Shown here in pieces: positions 35,593-46,838 of a stretch of DNA of 64,000 bases; position 1 is the stretch's first letter, and each line of letters opens with the position of its first letter. Position numbers and translations under genes: made by a program. The notes beneath the pieces were generated by a model, which did no database searches, was not told the origin of the DNA, and saw nothing but the letters and a program-made list of their open reading frames with translations. This DNA is from Raphanus sativus. Its lineage: Eukaryota; Streptophyta; Magnoliopsida; Brassicales; Brassicaceae. The stretch spans positions 5,208,001 to 5,272,000 of the forward strand of contig NC_079516.1 of NCBI RefSeq assembly GCF_000801105.2. The letters are read 5' to 3'.

Positions 35593-36050
35593 AGTAAGGT
35601 TGTCGGGTGTTTGCTCGTCATAATAGTCGTCGTCGTCAGGGGAGCAATAGAAAGGTCTTCTTTTTGATGATTCTTCTATGTTCATTATCGATCCTGATCT
35701 ATTCCAAATCAGAGACCAAGTTAATACTAACTTCTTGGCATGTATTTAAAATTTACATACAAAAGCCAAAAGTCAAAGTTCCATAAAAAAACAGAGAATT
35801 GAGTGAAAAACAGAGAAAATAATAACCTTTAAGCTTCGTCGCTGGAGGTTCCAGTCTTGAAGACGATGACAACAGATTCTCCAAAGGAATCGAATCATCA
35901 GGAACTGTACGATCCTCCTCTGAATCAACGGTAGTAGAGTTTTCCGGGGGAGAGACGAATCGAACTGCGTGGCTCTCCACCAATTCGTCTCCGTATCCCG
36001 AATTGATGCGGTGGCGTTGTCGCCGTCGGAGTAGAAGTACGAGTGGCAAG
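35593..36050 (-). pseudogene. Captured exons, one HD-Zip I (HAT5/ATHB1)-like
   Basis: On the minus strand a first piece (about 36049-35826) encodes MPLVLLLRRRQRHRINSGYG and continues to LEPPATKLKG before a donor-like gttatt; I do not recognise it. A second piece (about 35700-35593) reads [20 protein letters not shown] then [14 protein letters not shown] before gtttttat. This resembles the stretch before the homeodomain of HAT5/ATHB1 ([21 protein letters not shown] from memory). No homeodomain follows. The identification is tentative because the match is short and acidic. Confidence 0.45.
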
Positions 36051-36261
36051 CACGGCGAGATTCGCGAGTCCTCCCGAGTCGGTGGATTTCGACTGTAGCG
36101 ATGGAGAAGAAACTAAGGAAAGGGCAGTATTGTCTTTTGTGCATTAATGAACAAGGTATTTGTGAAAATGTCTCTAAAGTGGTGGTAAAAGTGAAAAGTG
36201 GTACCTAACAAAGTGTAATTGTGAAATTTCCCCCAGAATGTTTCTGTTTTAATAAGATAGA

Positions 36262-37695
36262 TTTATCAAATAGTATATTGTTGTATTGGAAACGTGTAAA
36301 GTCGGTATCTCTAGATCACTGAACAAAGAAAGAAGACTGATATAGCCTATGTAACCAAAATGTTCCATATATTTGATAATTGCTTAAAATAACATGTCAC
36401 AGGTTGATATGATATCAAAACTTGTAGTCACCATTAATTAAAATTTTGAGATTTCAGGTTTAGTCTAGCATGACATAAAAGTCATTCCAAACTTTTTTGG
36501 CGACCTGACACATATATAATATTCTTGAAGTTCTTAGTACGGATTTTGAAAAAACTAGATTGTGTCCGTTTCACATATTTATTTTATTTTAAGGTAAACC
36601 GTAATATATTTTCAGTTTTCTTGTTTTTTTTTTGTAGTCTATTAACTGGAAAACATTTTTTTTGGTAAAATGTTAAAATTTTATACCAAGCTTTTAATTT
36701 TTTTACAGACATTACTGAGATTAACTAGTAACTGGAAGACGTTGATACAAAATTCAGCATTCATCTAACTAATAGTAACAGACCAACAAGTAGAACAGAA
36801 AAACCCAACTCTTGTTTTTTTAGAAACATTTTCAGCTTATATTTTTTTGAGAAAATTTTCATCTTATCTTTATTCAAAAGTGGAAACTGCAACTCTTGTT
36901 TTTTTTTTTTGAGAAAAGGGCTAGTAAATTCTTGTTTTACTAGATAAGTCTGCAATAGTCGAAATAACTCAGCCATGCAGATTTATTTCTTGTTTTGTAT
37001 GCTAGCCTTCAAAACCAATCAACGAACCTAATTTGTAGTTCCATAAAAGAAAACTAATTTTTTTCTTCAAAAAAAAAACTAATTTGTAGTTCAATATTAA
37101 AAACAAATCCTTATCAACATTATTACGCTAATAAGGTCCTCTCGCCTGTTACATCAAATAAAAGAAAATATCTATTAGTGCATAACACCAAAACATCTTT
37201 TTCAATATTCTACACCAGAAAAACAGAGGACCATAAGTGAATACATTTTTTTTTCTGAGATCTAATATATATTACTATTACAGTATTACTCAGAACAATA
37301 TAAAAATGCAAGATATAAAGTTGATAAAAGAAGACAATAGAGGATGCTGCATCATGTCACTAAAATCAAAATATAATGCATACCATAGTGGTCCTGTGAA
37401 AGTGTCAGTAGAAGTTGCATGTGGTTTAGGGCACATCAACAATTGTGTATGTCGTGTACTTGTCCAAAAGGCATATTCTTTTATTTGAAACAGAGAATCC
37501 ACAAAGTTTTATTATCAAATATGATTAAATATCTGCCGTAACACACAAGGAAACTTAGAGGTTGAAAGGATATAATAGTCAGAGACGCATTCTCGACTTA
37601 AAAGCATGGTTTTAGAACATACCATGACTAGTCTTATTTCTCTTACATATAATAAGCTCATATGAAAAACATTACACATGTGTTATGGAATGGAA
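36262..37695. other. Intergenic DNA downstream of the CYP72A array, no gene seen
   Basis: AT-rich with A/T homopolymers. No recognisable gene or clear transposon boundary. Confidence 0.5.
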
Positions 37696-39915
37696 CTATA
37701 TCTTGTGCATGATAAGATGAGCACCAAACTGTGGGTGAAGGGTGAACACCGTGTAAGGAGCATGGACATAGGAAGGAGAAAGATCAAAAGAGAATATTTG
37801 TAGAATCAATGCCATAGCCATCTTTGCCTCCAACATGGCAAAATTTTGGCCTATGCATATCCTTGGCCCCCAAGAAAATGGAATGAAGGAGACTTGACTC
37901 TTTGTTGCCTTTGAGATGCCATCTTTGAATCTCTCGGGCTTGAACTCTGCTGCATCGTTACCCCATTGCTGGATGTCGCGTTGGACTAGCATAATAGGTA
38001 GAATGATGTTGACGCCACCAGGTAGCGTCACGTCGCCTAGCTTCATCTCTTTGTGAATGGTTCGGGTCATATTGATTACGGGAGGATATAGCCTAAGGAC
38101 CTCATATAATATCATCGTCATCTGTCAGAAACATTCATCAAAAATCATCATAACACAACCAGAGTACTGAAGTCACCTGAAATTTTTATTTTATTTTGTT
38201 TTACTTACAACTTTGAGTTGGTTCAGGCCTTCTGCATTGGGTTCTTTATCACCAAAAACTTGTTTCACTTCTTCTCTTGCACGAGTCTGCCAGTCTTGGT
38301 GTTGGCTTAACAGAATCATTGTCCAAACTAGAAGTACTGAAGTTGTTTCTTGCCCGGCAAAGTAGAACAACTTGCACTCCTCTATCACATCTTCAATGCT
38401 CATTCCGTTTCCTTTACCTTGTCCTAAATTTGATTCAAGAAGTGTGCCAAGCAAATCTTGGCTTGGTGCTTCCCCAGCTTCTATCGCCCTTAACCTTTTG
38501 TTAACGATCCCTCTCAGTATAGCTTGGCTTTCTCTAGCTGCTGCTTTCATCCTTCTATTACCCTTTGTCGGGAGATAACTACATAGCAAAAGAACAGAGA
38601 TATGAAACAACATGGTTAGTCAAGCTATAACACCGAGAATTAACCAAAAATGGATAAAGTTCATACTTTTCCAGTTTCTATTCTTTTTAAAAAAATGTAT
38701 TTATTTTATATTTTCATGTAATGTGTTAAAACTGTATTTGAAAAGAACATATGGCTAGTCAGAGATCTAGACGCCTAGTCTTATAACCAAATAAGTTGAG
38801 GTTTTTAATACCTATATCCCGGGATGAAAGCTTTACGAAAAACTTGTATGATGAGCTCAGATAGTTCTGCTTGGAGCTCAAATATCCTCTGTCCTTCCTT
38901 ATAGCTGCTGCCAAAAGCGGTACGAGAGATCACATCTGCAGTCATACTCATAAGCCAAGGCCAGACGTCCACCTCACAGGATGACCCTTTATCCAAGACT
39001 ATATTGTCCCATTTGCCAACTACCTCGCTGCAGCTTTGGTGGAACGCAGGTACCATATTCTACACACAGAAACACAATGCACAAACTGGATCAGATCCAA
39101 AGCAACCAATATGATACATAAACAAGACCGAATCTGAGATTAGAAAGTTATAAATAGTTTTAGATCAATCTTAATAATTTAAAAAATAAAATAATTTGGA
39201 GAACATATGTAACTTATGTATAATAACTCTTTATATTTTGGGTGGTAAAGCCGAATGTTTCATTAGTGTGTGTCTAGAACCAGCCATGCACGCTAATCTG
39301 ATTAGGGACTATAGAAAAATGAAAGCAAAACCTTGATCTTCTCAAGGTGGAAAGCAGGGTTGATGATTCTTCGGTGTTTAGCCCATTTATCACCGTCATA
39401 ACTAAAGAGTCCACTGGCTACAAGTCTGCTCAAGGGGAATGTATTTGGCTTCTGGAAATCATAAATCTTGTTCAACACTTCCTTGATTTGCTCGGGGTCC
39501 GTAATGGTGATGCTTGGTATAGGTCCACGCCATGTAAAGAAAGTCCTTCCTGTTTCCAACCACATATAGATAAAAGAGAATTAAAACCTTTGGTTCTTTA
39601 ATATGTTCTTAATATGAGATAGGAATCAAGAAACATACCGTAAGTCTTGAGCATGTGAAAGGGGAAGGGCGAGACACGTGGGACGATATCATCCGTTAGT
39701 TTGATGGGTTTGGACCTTGCCTCCACTGACATGCTATATTCCCTTTTCACATCTCCGACAAGTAGCGTGTAAGGAGTTCCGACAAGACCTTGTCTTCTCA
39801 GGTAACTCTCAAGCATCTTTGGTTTAAACCAAACCCACTTTAGAGTTCTCCATATCCACCACAATACAGCAGCTATAGCTACTGAAACTGTTACTGACGC
39901 AGCTGATGCTTCCAT
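37696..39915 (-). CDS. CYP72A: Cytochrome P450 CYP72A, gene 1 (intact)
   Basis: Five exons on the minus strand (39639-39915, 39332-39549, 38812-39059, 38209-38578, 37696-38121) give 512 residues with consistent phases. It has an N-terminal membrane anchor ([16 protein letters not shown]) and the CYP72A hallmark [20 protein letters not shown]. The I-helix is FAGQETTSV, the K-helix EVLR (378-381) and the heme loop [10 protein letters not shown] with Cys460. It would be an ER-bound monooxygenase. CYP72As act on gibberellins and specialised metabolites (CYP72A9 is a gibberellin 13-hydroxylase); the substrate here is not inferable. The position nearest MPK19 suggests the CYP72A13-15 side of the Arabidopsis cluster. 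A TATA run (tatatata) lies near 39980 upstream. Confidence 0.94.
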
Positions 39916-40801
39916 TTTCGTTCTTAGAAATGAGAGTGAAAGAGAGAGATGGATAGTCTGATGGCCATTCTTGGAACCTATATATATGCATGAGTGTGGT
40001 GATGACCTCACCACTGATGTCATATATATATTTTATGTTTTGCAACAAGAAGCAAATTTGGATTTGTGTGAACATTGGCTATAACTTGCGTAAGAGGGAA
40101 AAGGCATGACCATCAAGTTGACGGTGTCAACCTTTTGACATTTCTTTGTCACTACACCTCTTCAAGAAAAACATTAGTCAAACGTTTCCAAAGGTTGGTT
40201 TTAACTTTTAACTTTATAAAAATATTGTCTTGGTGAATACGTAATTTTCTTGGTCTTTCTTTTTGTTTTAAATATGTTTGTGATTTATTCAAAATTGTAT
40301 TGCCACATGTGGTATGATATATGTTCACAAGGTCTAGAGTTTTTTTTATTATTAATCCAAAATATTCCAGATTCATGAAAAGACTCAGACTAATTCTCAA
40401 AGAGAAGTACAACCTACAGATAGATTTTTTCTCCGGATATTCAAATATGCCCTAAATCATGAATTCATATCTGTGTAAGGTAACCATGATAATTGTGATT
40501 TAGTTTCGCACAATAGATATGTCGAACTTGAAACGTATTACCAGTTCCGCTTCTTTACCACCTGACCGCAATCGCCCAGTACACAAGGTCAAGAGTTTGA
40601 ATTTTCGATTTCACATTATGATGATTTAAAAATTTGTTCAGAGTGATATAAGCTTTGATAAGTTATAGACAGTTCTAAACGGGTTACAAAACCAGAGAAG
40701 CATCTTGATTTAAGAGCATGGTTTTATAATATTAGGATCTGGGTATACATAACTCATTTGAAAACATCACACATGCATGGGTTATATATGGAAGTATGGA
40801 A
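39916..40801. other. CYP72A gene 1 promoter and intergenic spacer
   Basis: It contains a TATA-like stretch (atatatatagg on minus, about 39976-39986) and the likely leader of gene 1, then AT-rich spacer to the end of gene 2. Short ORFs here look spurious. Confidence 0.5.
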
Positions 40802-42795
40802 CTATAGCTTGTGCAGGATAAGATGAGCACCAAACTGTGGGTGAATAGTCATGACTGTGTAAGGAGCATGAACATAGGAAGGAGATAACTCAAAGGAGAA
40901 TCTCCGTAGAATTAATGCCATTGCCATTTTAGCCTCCAACAAGGCAAAACTCTGGCCAATGCAGATCCTTGGTCCCCACGCAAAGGGAAAGTAGGAGACT
41001 TGGTTCTTTGTCGCCTTTGAGAGACCGTCTTTGAACCTCTCTGGCTTGAACTCCCCTGCATCTTGGCCCCATAGCTCGGCATCGCGTTGGACTAGCAGAA
41101 TAGGTAGACTGATCTGAACGCCGGCTGGTAATGTCAGATCTCCTACCTTCATCTCTTTGTGAATGGCTCGTGTCAGCTGAGCTACTGGAGGATAGAGCCT
41201 AAGGACCTCATTAAATATCATCGCCATCTGCCAAGGGATCAAATCATTTCATCAAAATACAACCAGATATGGTTGCTGATTTGTTTTTTTAAGTACTTAC
41301 AACTTTAAGCTGATTAAGGCCTTCTGCATCTGGCTCTTTATCGCCAAGAACTTGCTTCACTTCTTCTCTTGCACGAGCCTGCCAGTCTTGGTGTTGGCTT
41401 AACATAACCATTGTCCAGACAAGAAGTACCGAAGTTGTCTCTTGTCCAGCGAAATAAAACAGCTTACACTCCTCTATCACATCCTCAGCGCTCATTCCAT
41501 TTCCTTCAGCTTGCCCTAAATTTGATTCAAGAAGTATACCTAACAAGTCATCGCTTGGCGCTTCACCAGCTTCTCTCGCAAGTAACCTCTTGTTAACAAT
41601 CCCTCTCAGTGTAACTTGGATTTCTCTAGCTGCTGCTTTCATCCTTCTATTACCCTTCGTTGGAAGATAACTACACAAACAACAGGCTCCAAGATTATGA
41701 CAACACGGATCATGTCTATATCCTTGTAATAAAACCAGACTAGTTCAGGTTTGGTATTAAGGTCTATGTGTCCGCCTATTCGGCAAAATCAAACCTAAAC
41801 GAAATTATTTTCTCAGAACAGTCCAGGCACTTTAAAACAGGTTTAGACTTTTTGAAATTTACCAATAACCAGGGATGAAAGCTTTCCGAAAAGCTTGTAT
41901 GATGAGCTCAGATAGTTCTGCTTGGAGCTCAAATATCCTCTGTCCTTCTTTATAGCTGCTGCCAAAAGCTGTACGAGAGATCACATCTGCAGTCATACTC
42001 ACAAGCCAAGGCCAAACATCCACCTCACAAGACGACTCTTCTTTGTCCAAGACCAACTTGTCCCATTTGCCAACAACCTCGCTACAGCTCTGGTGGAACG
42101 CAGGTACCATATTCTATACATAGAAACATAAGTGTCACAAAACTGTTTCAGCCATATTAAAAGAAGTCAAATAACAAAACCAACCTTGATCTAAAAAAAC
42201 AAAAAAAAAAAAACCTTGATCTTCTCAAGGTGGAAAGCAGGGTTGATGATTCTTCTATGTTTAGCCCATTTATCACCATCATAGCTAGCGAGTCCAGTGG
42301 CTATGTATCTGACAAAAGGTAACGTATGTGGCTTTGGGAAATCATATACTTTGTTGAACACTTCCTTGATTTGCTCAGGATCCATTATGGTTATGGTTGG
42401 TATAGGTCCAACCCATGTATAGTAAGTTCTTCCTGTTCCAACCACATATAGAGATACAACCTTTGTGTAGACAAGAGAGGAATCAAGAGCTGTATATTGG
42501 CTAACACAGGAAACATACCAAGAGTCTTGAGCATGTGGAAAGGATAAGGCACGACACGTGGTGTGATATCATCCGTTAGTTTGATGGTTTTGGATCTTGC
42601 CTCCGTCAGCATGGTGGAGTTCCTCTTCATATCTCCTATGAGAGGTGTGTAAGGAGTTCCCGCAAGACCTTGTTTTCTCAGGTAGCTCTCAAGCATCTTT
42701 GGTTTAAACCAAACCCAGTTCAAGGTTCTCCATACCCACCAAGACACAACAGATATAGCAATTGAAACTGTCACCAATGCCACTGATATCTCCAT
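40802..42795 (-). CDS. CYP72A: Cytochrome P450 CYP72A, gene 2 (intact)
   Basis: Five exons (42519-42795, 42215-42432, 41863-42113, 41301-41670, 40802-41227) give 513 residues. Exon lengths equal those of gene 1 except one extra codon in exon 3. It has an N-terminal anchor ([16 protein letters not shown]), I-helix [10 protein letters not shown]-helix EVLR and heme loop [10 protein letters not shown]. It is very similar to gene 1 throughout, so the two are tandem duplicates. The changed heme loop and N-terminal third suggest they are not recent copies. No lesion is seen. Confidence 0.94.
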
Positions 42796-43465
42796 TTACT
42801 CTCCCAAAAGAAAAGAGTGGAACAGAGAGATGGATAACTTGCTAACTTCTTTTTAAAGATTTTGAGAATTTTGGAGAAGATATTGGTGTGGTGATGTCTT
42901 TAAGAACTTTATTTTTGGTGTTAAATCTAGGCCAAGTATTCTGTAGTGTTTGGGTTTGACCAATGATCTCTTGCTTTAGTTGGAGTCTCATAGTCACATA
43001 CTCACATGTCACTAAGTCGCAAGAAGCATTCAGTTTTTGATTTGTGTGGAAGGTGACAAAAAGAGGAAGATATGTATTTTGTCATAACTTGAGTGTGGCA
43101 TGCATGATGGCGACGTCCTCGACTTTTTGACGTTTCTTTGTAATACCATTCGATGTGATTTACTCTTCTTTTTTTATCTTCTTTTTTTGACAGTAATGTA
43201 TAGGAGTGGTCTATGTAGTAGGAAGACCCTTGAGAGACTTCACCTCTTTTCCAAAGAGAGTGTTCCATTCAAAAATGTTGTTCTACACTTCATAAACTTG
43301 ATGATGGAAACATAACATCAACTGATAGCTTTGAGCAGCAAAGTTACAAATATTCAAGTAACGTTTCCTTATTCTTATTCTACAAGAAGTAAATAATATA
43401 CAAGTACCATCTTTGCATCCATAAAACATTTTGTTCTTGATGACATCACCAATACAGAAAAATAA
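42796..43465. other. CYP72A gene 2 upstream region
   Basis: Likely promoter and leader of gene 2, followed by spacer. No gene is visible. Confidence 0.5.
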
Positions 43466-43950
43466 TCAGAGCTTGTGGAGGGTGAGATGGGCTCCGAATT
43501 GAGGACGAGTGGTCATGACTATCTGAGGCGAGTGAACATAAGGAGAGAGCTCAAAGGAGAATGAAAGTCCCAGTGATCTATAACTGCAGTCTTGCTGTGC
43601 ATCTGTGAGAGGACAAGCTGAGAGGTATGGTTTAGTTCTCTCATAACTCTCAGCATTCAAAGGTTTAGTTTGTGACATGACAAGACAGGACAAAAAGACA
43701 ATGCTAAACTCAATCCAGGGATGTAAGGCTTCCCAAGCTCTTGTGCGATGAGCCCAGATAATTCACCTTGAAGCTCAAATATCCTCTGTCCTTGTTTATA
43801 GCTGCTTCCAAAAGCAGCATGCGAGATCACATCTGCAGTCATATTCACAAGCCAAGGCCAAACATCCACCTCACAAGGCGATTCGTTATCCGTTAATAGC
43901 TTCTCCCATTGGTACACAACCTCGCTAGAATAGAACACAGGGACCATGTT
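43466..43950 (-). pseudogene. CYP72A fragment (part of exon 3 and end of exon 5)
   Basis: Two remnants remain. About 43711-43950 holds exon 3 ([18 protein letters not shown] ... [17 protein letters not shown]), missing some residues near its start (the CYP motif FHQ/FHH is gone). About 43466-43562 holds the last 32 residues ([17 protein letters not shown] ... HKL, stop). Exons 1, 2 and 4 and the heme loop are gone. It matches gene 5 more closely than genes 1 and 2, so it derives from the right-hand part of the array. Confidence 0.88.
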
Positions 43951-44527
43951 CTGTCCAACCAATAAGCAGAAGTTGGCAAGAGGGATCACACACACACATA
44001 CAGTAAAACATGATTCAGACACTCCTGTTAGAGGGACAAAAGACAATGCTAACCTCAATTCAGTTAGAGGTTTTCTATCTAAGTGCAGACTGTTTTTTTT
44101 AATCAACAAATCTTCTAAAGGGATTCACTTACTGCTCTAAGGTCTTTTGCGAAGTCTAGTGTGGCTGATGAAGTGACGTTTAAAGCAGCCTTTATGTATG
44201 AATTATGAAATGGCGTGTAAAGGTTTCCACTGAATCTTACCTAATGCACTTTTCTTATCTAATTGCAGTTTTTTAATCATCAAAAGAGATCTCCACTAAG
44301 CATTTTTGATGATTAAATAAGAGATCCACTAATCATAAACTCATTTGCAGGTGATGGGGATTTCATCTACAGAACATCAGGTTTGAGTTATGAGAGCTAA
44401 AACGGATGAGGCACTGATGAGGAAACTATAAACGCAGTTTGAATTGCAAATCATACACTTTATTGAAAAAAAAAAACAAAACACTTTACATGATGACATC
44501 ATCATGGAAATACAAAAAAAAAACAAA
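43951..44527. other. Duplicated CYP72A promoter plus RPL18A 5' fragment
   Basis: 44150-44400 resembles the upstream region of gene 5 (48880-49110), sharing ggcgtgta...tttccac, gtgatgggatt and cactaatcata. About 44385-44450 (gagagctaaaacggatgagg...gatgaggaaactataaa) resembles the DNA upstream of the RPL18A-like pseudogene at 50170-50210. This marks a tandem-duplication joint. Confidence 0.6.
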
Positions 44528-46368
44528 TCATAGCTTGTGGAGGATGAGATGGGCTCCAAACTGAGGACGAGTGGTCATGACCATCTGAGGGGCATGAACA
44601 TAAGAAGGAGAGAGCTCAAAGGAGAACTTTTTGTAGAATCAATGACATTGCCATCTTTGCCTCCAACAGAGAAAAGTTCTGACCAATGCAGATCCTCACT
44701 CCGCACCCAAATGGTAAGTAACAGACCTGATTCTTTGTTGCTTTTGAGATCCCTTCTTTGAAACGCTCCGGCTTAAACTCCCCTGCATCCTCCCCCCAAA
44801 GCTCGGTGTCACGGTGAACAACAGCGGTTGGTATATAAACTCTGACACCAGCTGGAAGTGTAAGCTCTCCCAGCTTCACTTCTTTGTTGACAGATCTTCT
44901 AAGCTCAGCCACTGGAGGGTATAGCCTTAAAACCTCATTGAAGATCATACTCATCTGTTGATAATGAAAACTTCAAGTGAATCTTGTAACTATAAGTCTA
45001 TAAGTTCAATTAAATGGTGACAGTTTTACTTACCACTTTGAGGTTGTTAAGAGAATCTATATCAGGTTTAGTATTATGATCACCGAGTACCTGCCTCACT
45101 TCCTCTCGCGCCCGAGCTTGCTAGTCTTGGTGATGGCTTAGTAGAATCATTGTCCAGACCAACAGTACTGAAGTTGTCTCTTGTCCAGCGAAAGAAAACA
45201 GCTTGCACTCTCTCAAAACTTCTTTTACGCTCAAACCATTTCCTCCAGACTCCTCTGAACCTGATGCAAGCAGTATCCCCAACAAATCATTGCTTTCTGC
45301 TTCTCCAGCTTCCCCCCTCTTGCTCACCATACCTCTCAGTATTGTGTCTATCTCTTTGTCTATTGCTTTTATCCTCCTACCGTTCCTTGTTGGGAAAAAC
45401 CTAACACCAAAACAACAAAGTCCTCTCATAACTTCCACAGTAGTTTAGTTTGTGACATGACAGGTTAAAGACAAATCTAGTTGGGTGCTAACTTCAATCC
45501 ATGGATGTAAGGTTTCTTAAACTCTTGTGCTATGAGCTGAGATAGCTCCCCTTGGAGCTCAAATATCCTCTGTCCGTCTTTCTAGCTGTTTCCAAAAGCA
45601 GCATGCGAGATCACATCCGCAGTCATATTCACAAGCCAAGGCCAAACATCCACCTCACACTGTGATTCTTTATCCATAAACAAACTCTCCCATTTGCACA
45701 GAAACTCGCTGCAACAATGGTCGAACGCAGGGACCATGTTCTATAAAACAAGAAATAGCATGTCCTAAGAGGAATCACACACACACATATACACTCAAGA
45801 TAAGAGATAAAAAATAGAAACCTTGATGTTCTCGAGGTGAAAAGCAGGGTTGATGATCCTCCTGTGTCTCGCCCACTTATCTCCTTTATAGCTTGCTAGC
45901 CCGCCTACTAACAATCTGATCAAAGGGAATGAAGCATTCTTCTCAAAATCGTTAAATTTACTAAAAACTTCCTTTATATGCTCTGGATTCGTTATCATGA
46001 TCGTTGGAACTGGTCCAATCCATATGAAGAAAGTCCTTCCTGTTTCCACCAAACATAATCAAGTTCAAACTCTAGTTCTAAGAGGAAATACAATGGAGAG
46101 TACCGTGAGAGTTGAACATCTTCAAGGCAAGAGGAAGGAGACGTGGGGTGATGTCATCCGTTACAGAGATGGGTTTTGATCTTGCCTCCATCAACATTTT
46201 AACATTCTTCTTGATATCTCCAACGAGAGGCGTGTAAGGGGTTCCTGGGAGACCCAGTCTTCTCAGGTAACTCTCTAGCTTCTTTGGTTTTACCCACACC
46301 CAGTTCACAACACTTGTCAACACAACTGCTAAAACCACCGTTAAAGCTGCTGCTACTGAAAAAGACAT
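44528..46368 (-). pseudogene. CYP72A pseudogene (gene 4)
   Basis: All five exons are present: 46104-46368, 45822-46039, about 45494-45740, about 45050-45403 and 44528-44954. There are at least three lesions. A TAG at 45584-45582 replaces a Tyr in GSSYK (exon 3). A TAG at 45123-45121 replaces the Trp of HHQDW (exon 4). One extra base in a T run (44628-44632) shifts the last 30 codons. The heme loop also reads [10 protein letters not shown], with Cys and Val in place of the Trp and Pro of its sisters. It is closest to gene 5 ([12 protein letters not shown] shared). No functional protein is expected. Confidence 0.93.
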
Positions 46369-46838
46369 ATCTACTTCTGTCACTCACTCTGGTTCTGCTA
46401 GTTGAGACACTTTTCTACTACTGAGAGTTCAGCTGTACAATGTACAGTTCAAATCCTCAGGCCTTTTGCGAAGATAAGAGTAGTTAGTTAGATGACACGT
46501 GTAAAGCAGATTTTATATGAATTATTGGAAAGTGGTGTAATTATTTTCCACCTATATATATATATATGCCTATGATACATTATCCCGACCAAACCCAGTT
46601 CATAAACTATCCGAGCACTCCGTAACTCTGGTTCTTCTACGATAGAAAAAGAACAAAACTTACTCTGAAGACAACCACTTCAAACGGAGTTCAAGCTCCA
46701 ACGAAATCAGCCACAAGGAGACAAGAGAGCTAAAACGGAGGAGGCGCTGATGAGGAAACAATAAACGCAGTTTTTACATGCAAATCACACACAGTTGATG
46801 ATATACCACCATGGAAATACAAAAAGAAAGAAAAAAAA
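46369..46838. other. Upstream region of CYP72A pseudogene 4 with RPL18A 5' copy
   Basis: 46430-46560 matches the promoter of genes 3 and 5 (gtgtaaagcag, tttccac) and ends in a TA repeat. 46560-46790 (ttatcccgaccaaaccca ... gctccaacgaaatcag) matches the RPL18A-like leader at 50055-50210 (ttctcccgaccgaaccca ... gctccaacaagatcag), with the ATG region altered. Confidence 0.65.

Larger units (their letters stand above)
32283..36242. mobile_element. Pack-MULE carrying host gene fragments
   Basis: The element spans 32292-36233 (3,942 bp) between two copies of cagaatgtt (32283-32291 and 36234-36242), a perfect 9-bp target duplication typical of Mutator-like elements. The left end gagaaattgtcattaatacc and the reverse complement of the right end, gggaaatttcacaattacac, are diverged terminal inverted repeats; both also contain taccacttttcac/a further in. 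No transposase frame is visible. Inside are exon-intron pieces of a fibrillin gene, an ATP synthase OSCP gene and possibly an HD-Zip gene, plus long arrays of ataaacccttataaat-type repeats. A non-autonomous MULE carrying several host fragments is by definition a Pack-MULE. Confidence 0.85.
31625..36261 (-). mobile_element. Non-autonomous Helitron (about 0.7 kb) interrupted by a MULE
   Basis: Read on the minus strand, it starts TCTATCTTATTAAAACAG at 36261, preceded by A. It ends with a perfect 9-bp stem hairpin (cccgcgctt/aagcgcggg at 31636-31656), 7 nt and CTAG at 31625, followed by T. A^T insertion, 5' TC and 3' hairpin plus CTRR are the defining Helitron marks. A MULE with a 9-bp target duplication occupies 32283-36242, so the Helitron itself is only about 0.7 kb. 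Four tandem copies of an approximately 45-bp unit (ggaaacattgatagtagta) occur at about 32045-32195. It encodes no RepHel, so it would have moved in trans. Confidence 0.82.

Noticed and set aside
40550..40620. Possible SINE or tRNA-like sequence (ggtcaagagtttgaatttt)
   Set aside because: The B-box match is poor and no structure or repeat partner is seen.
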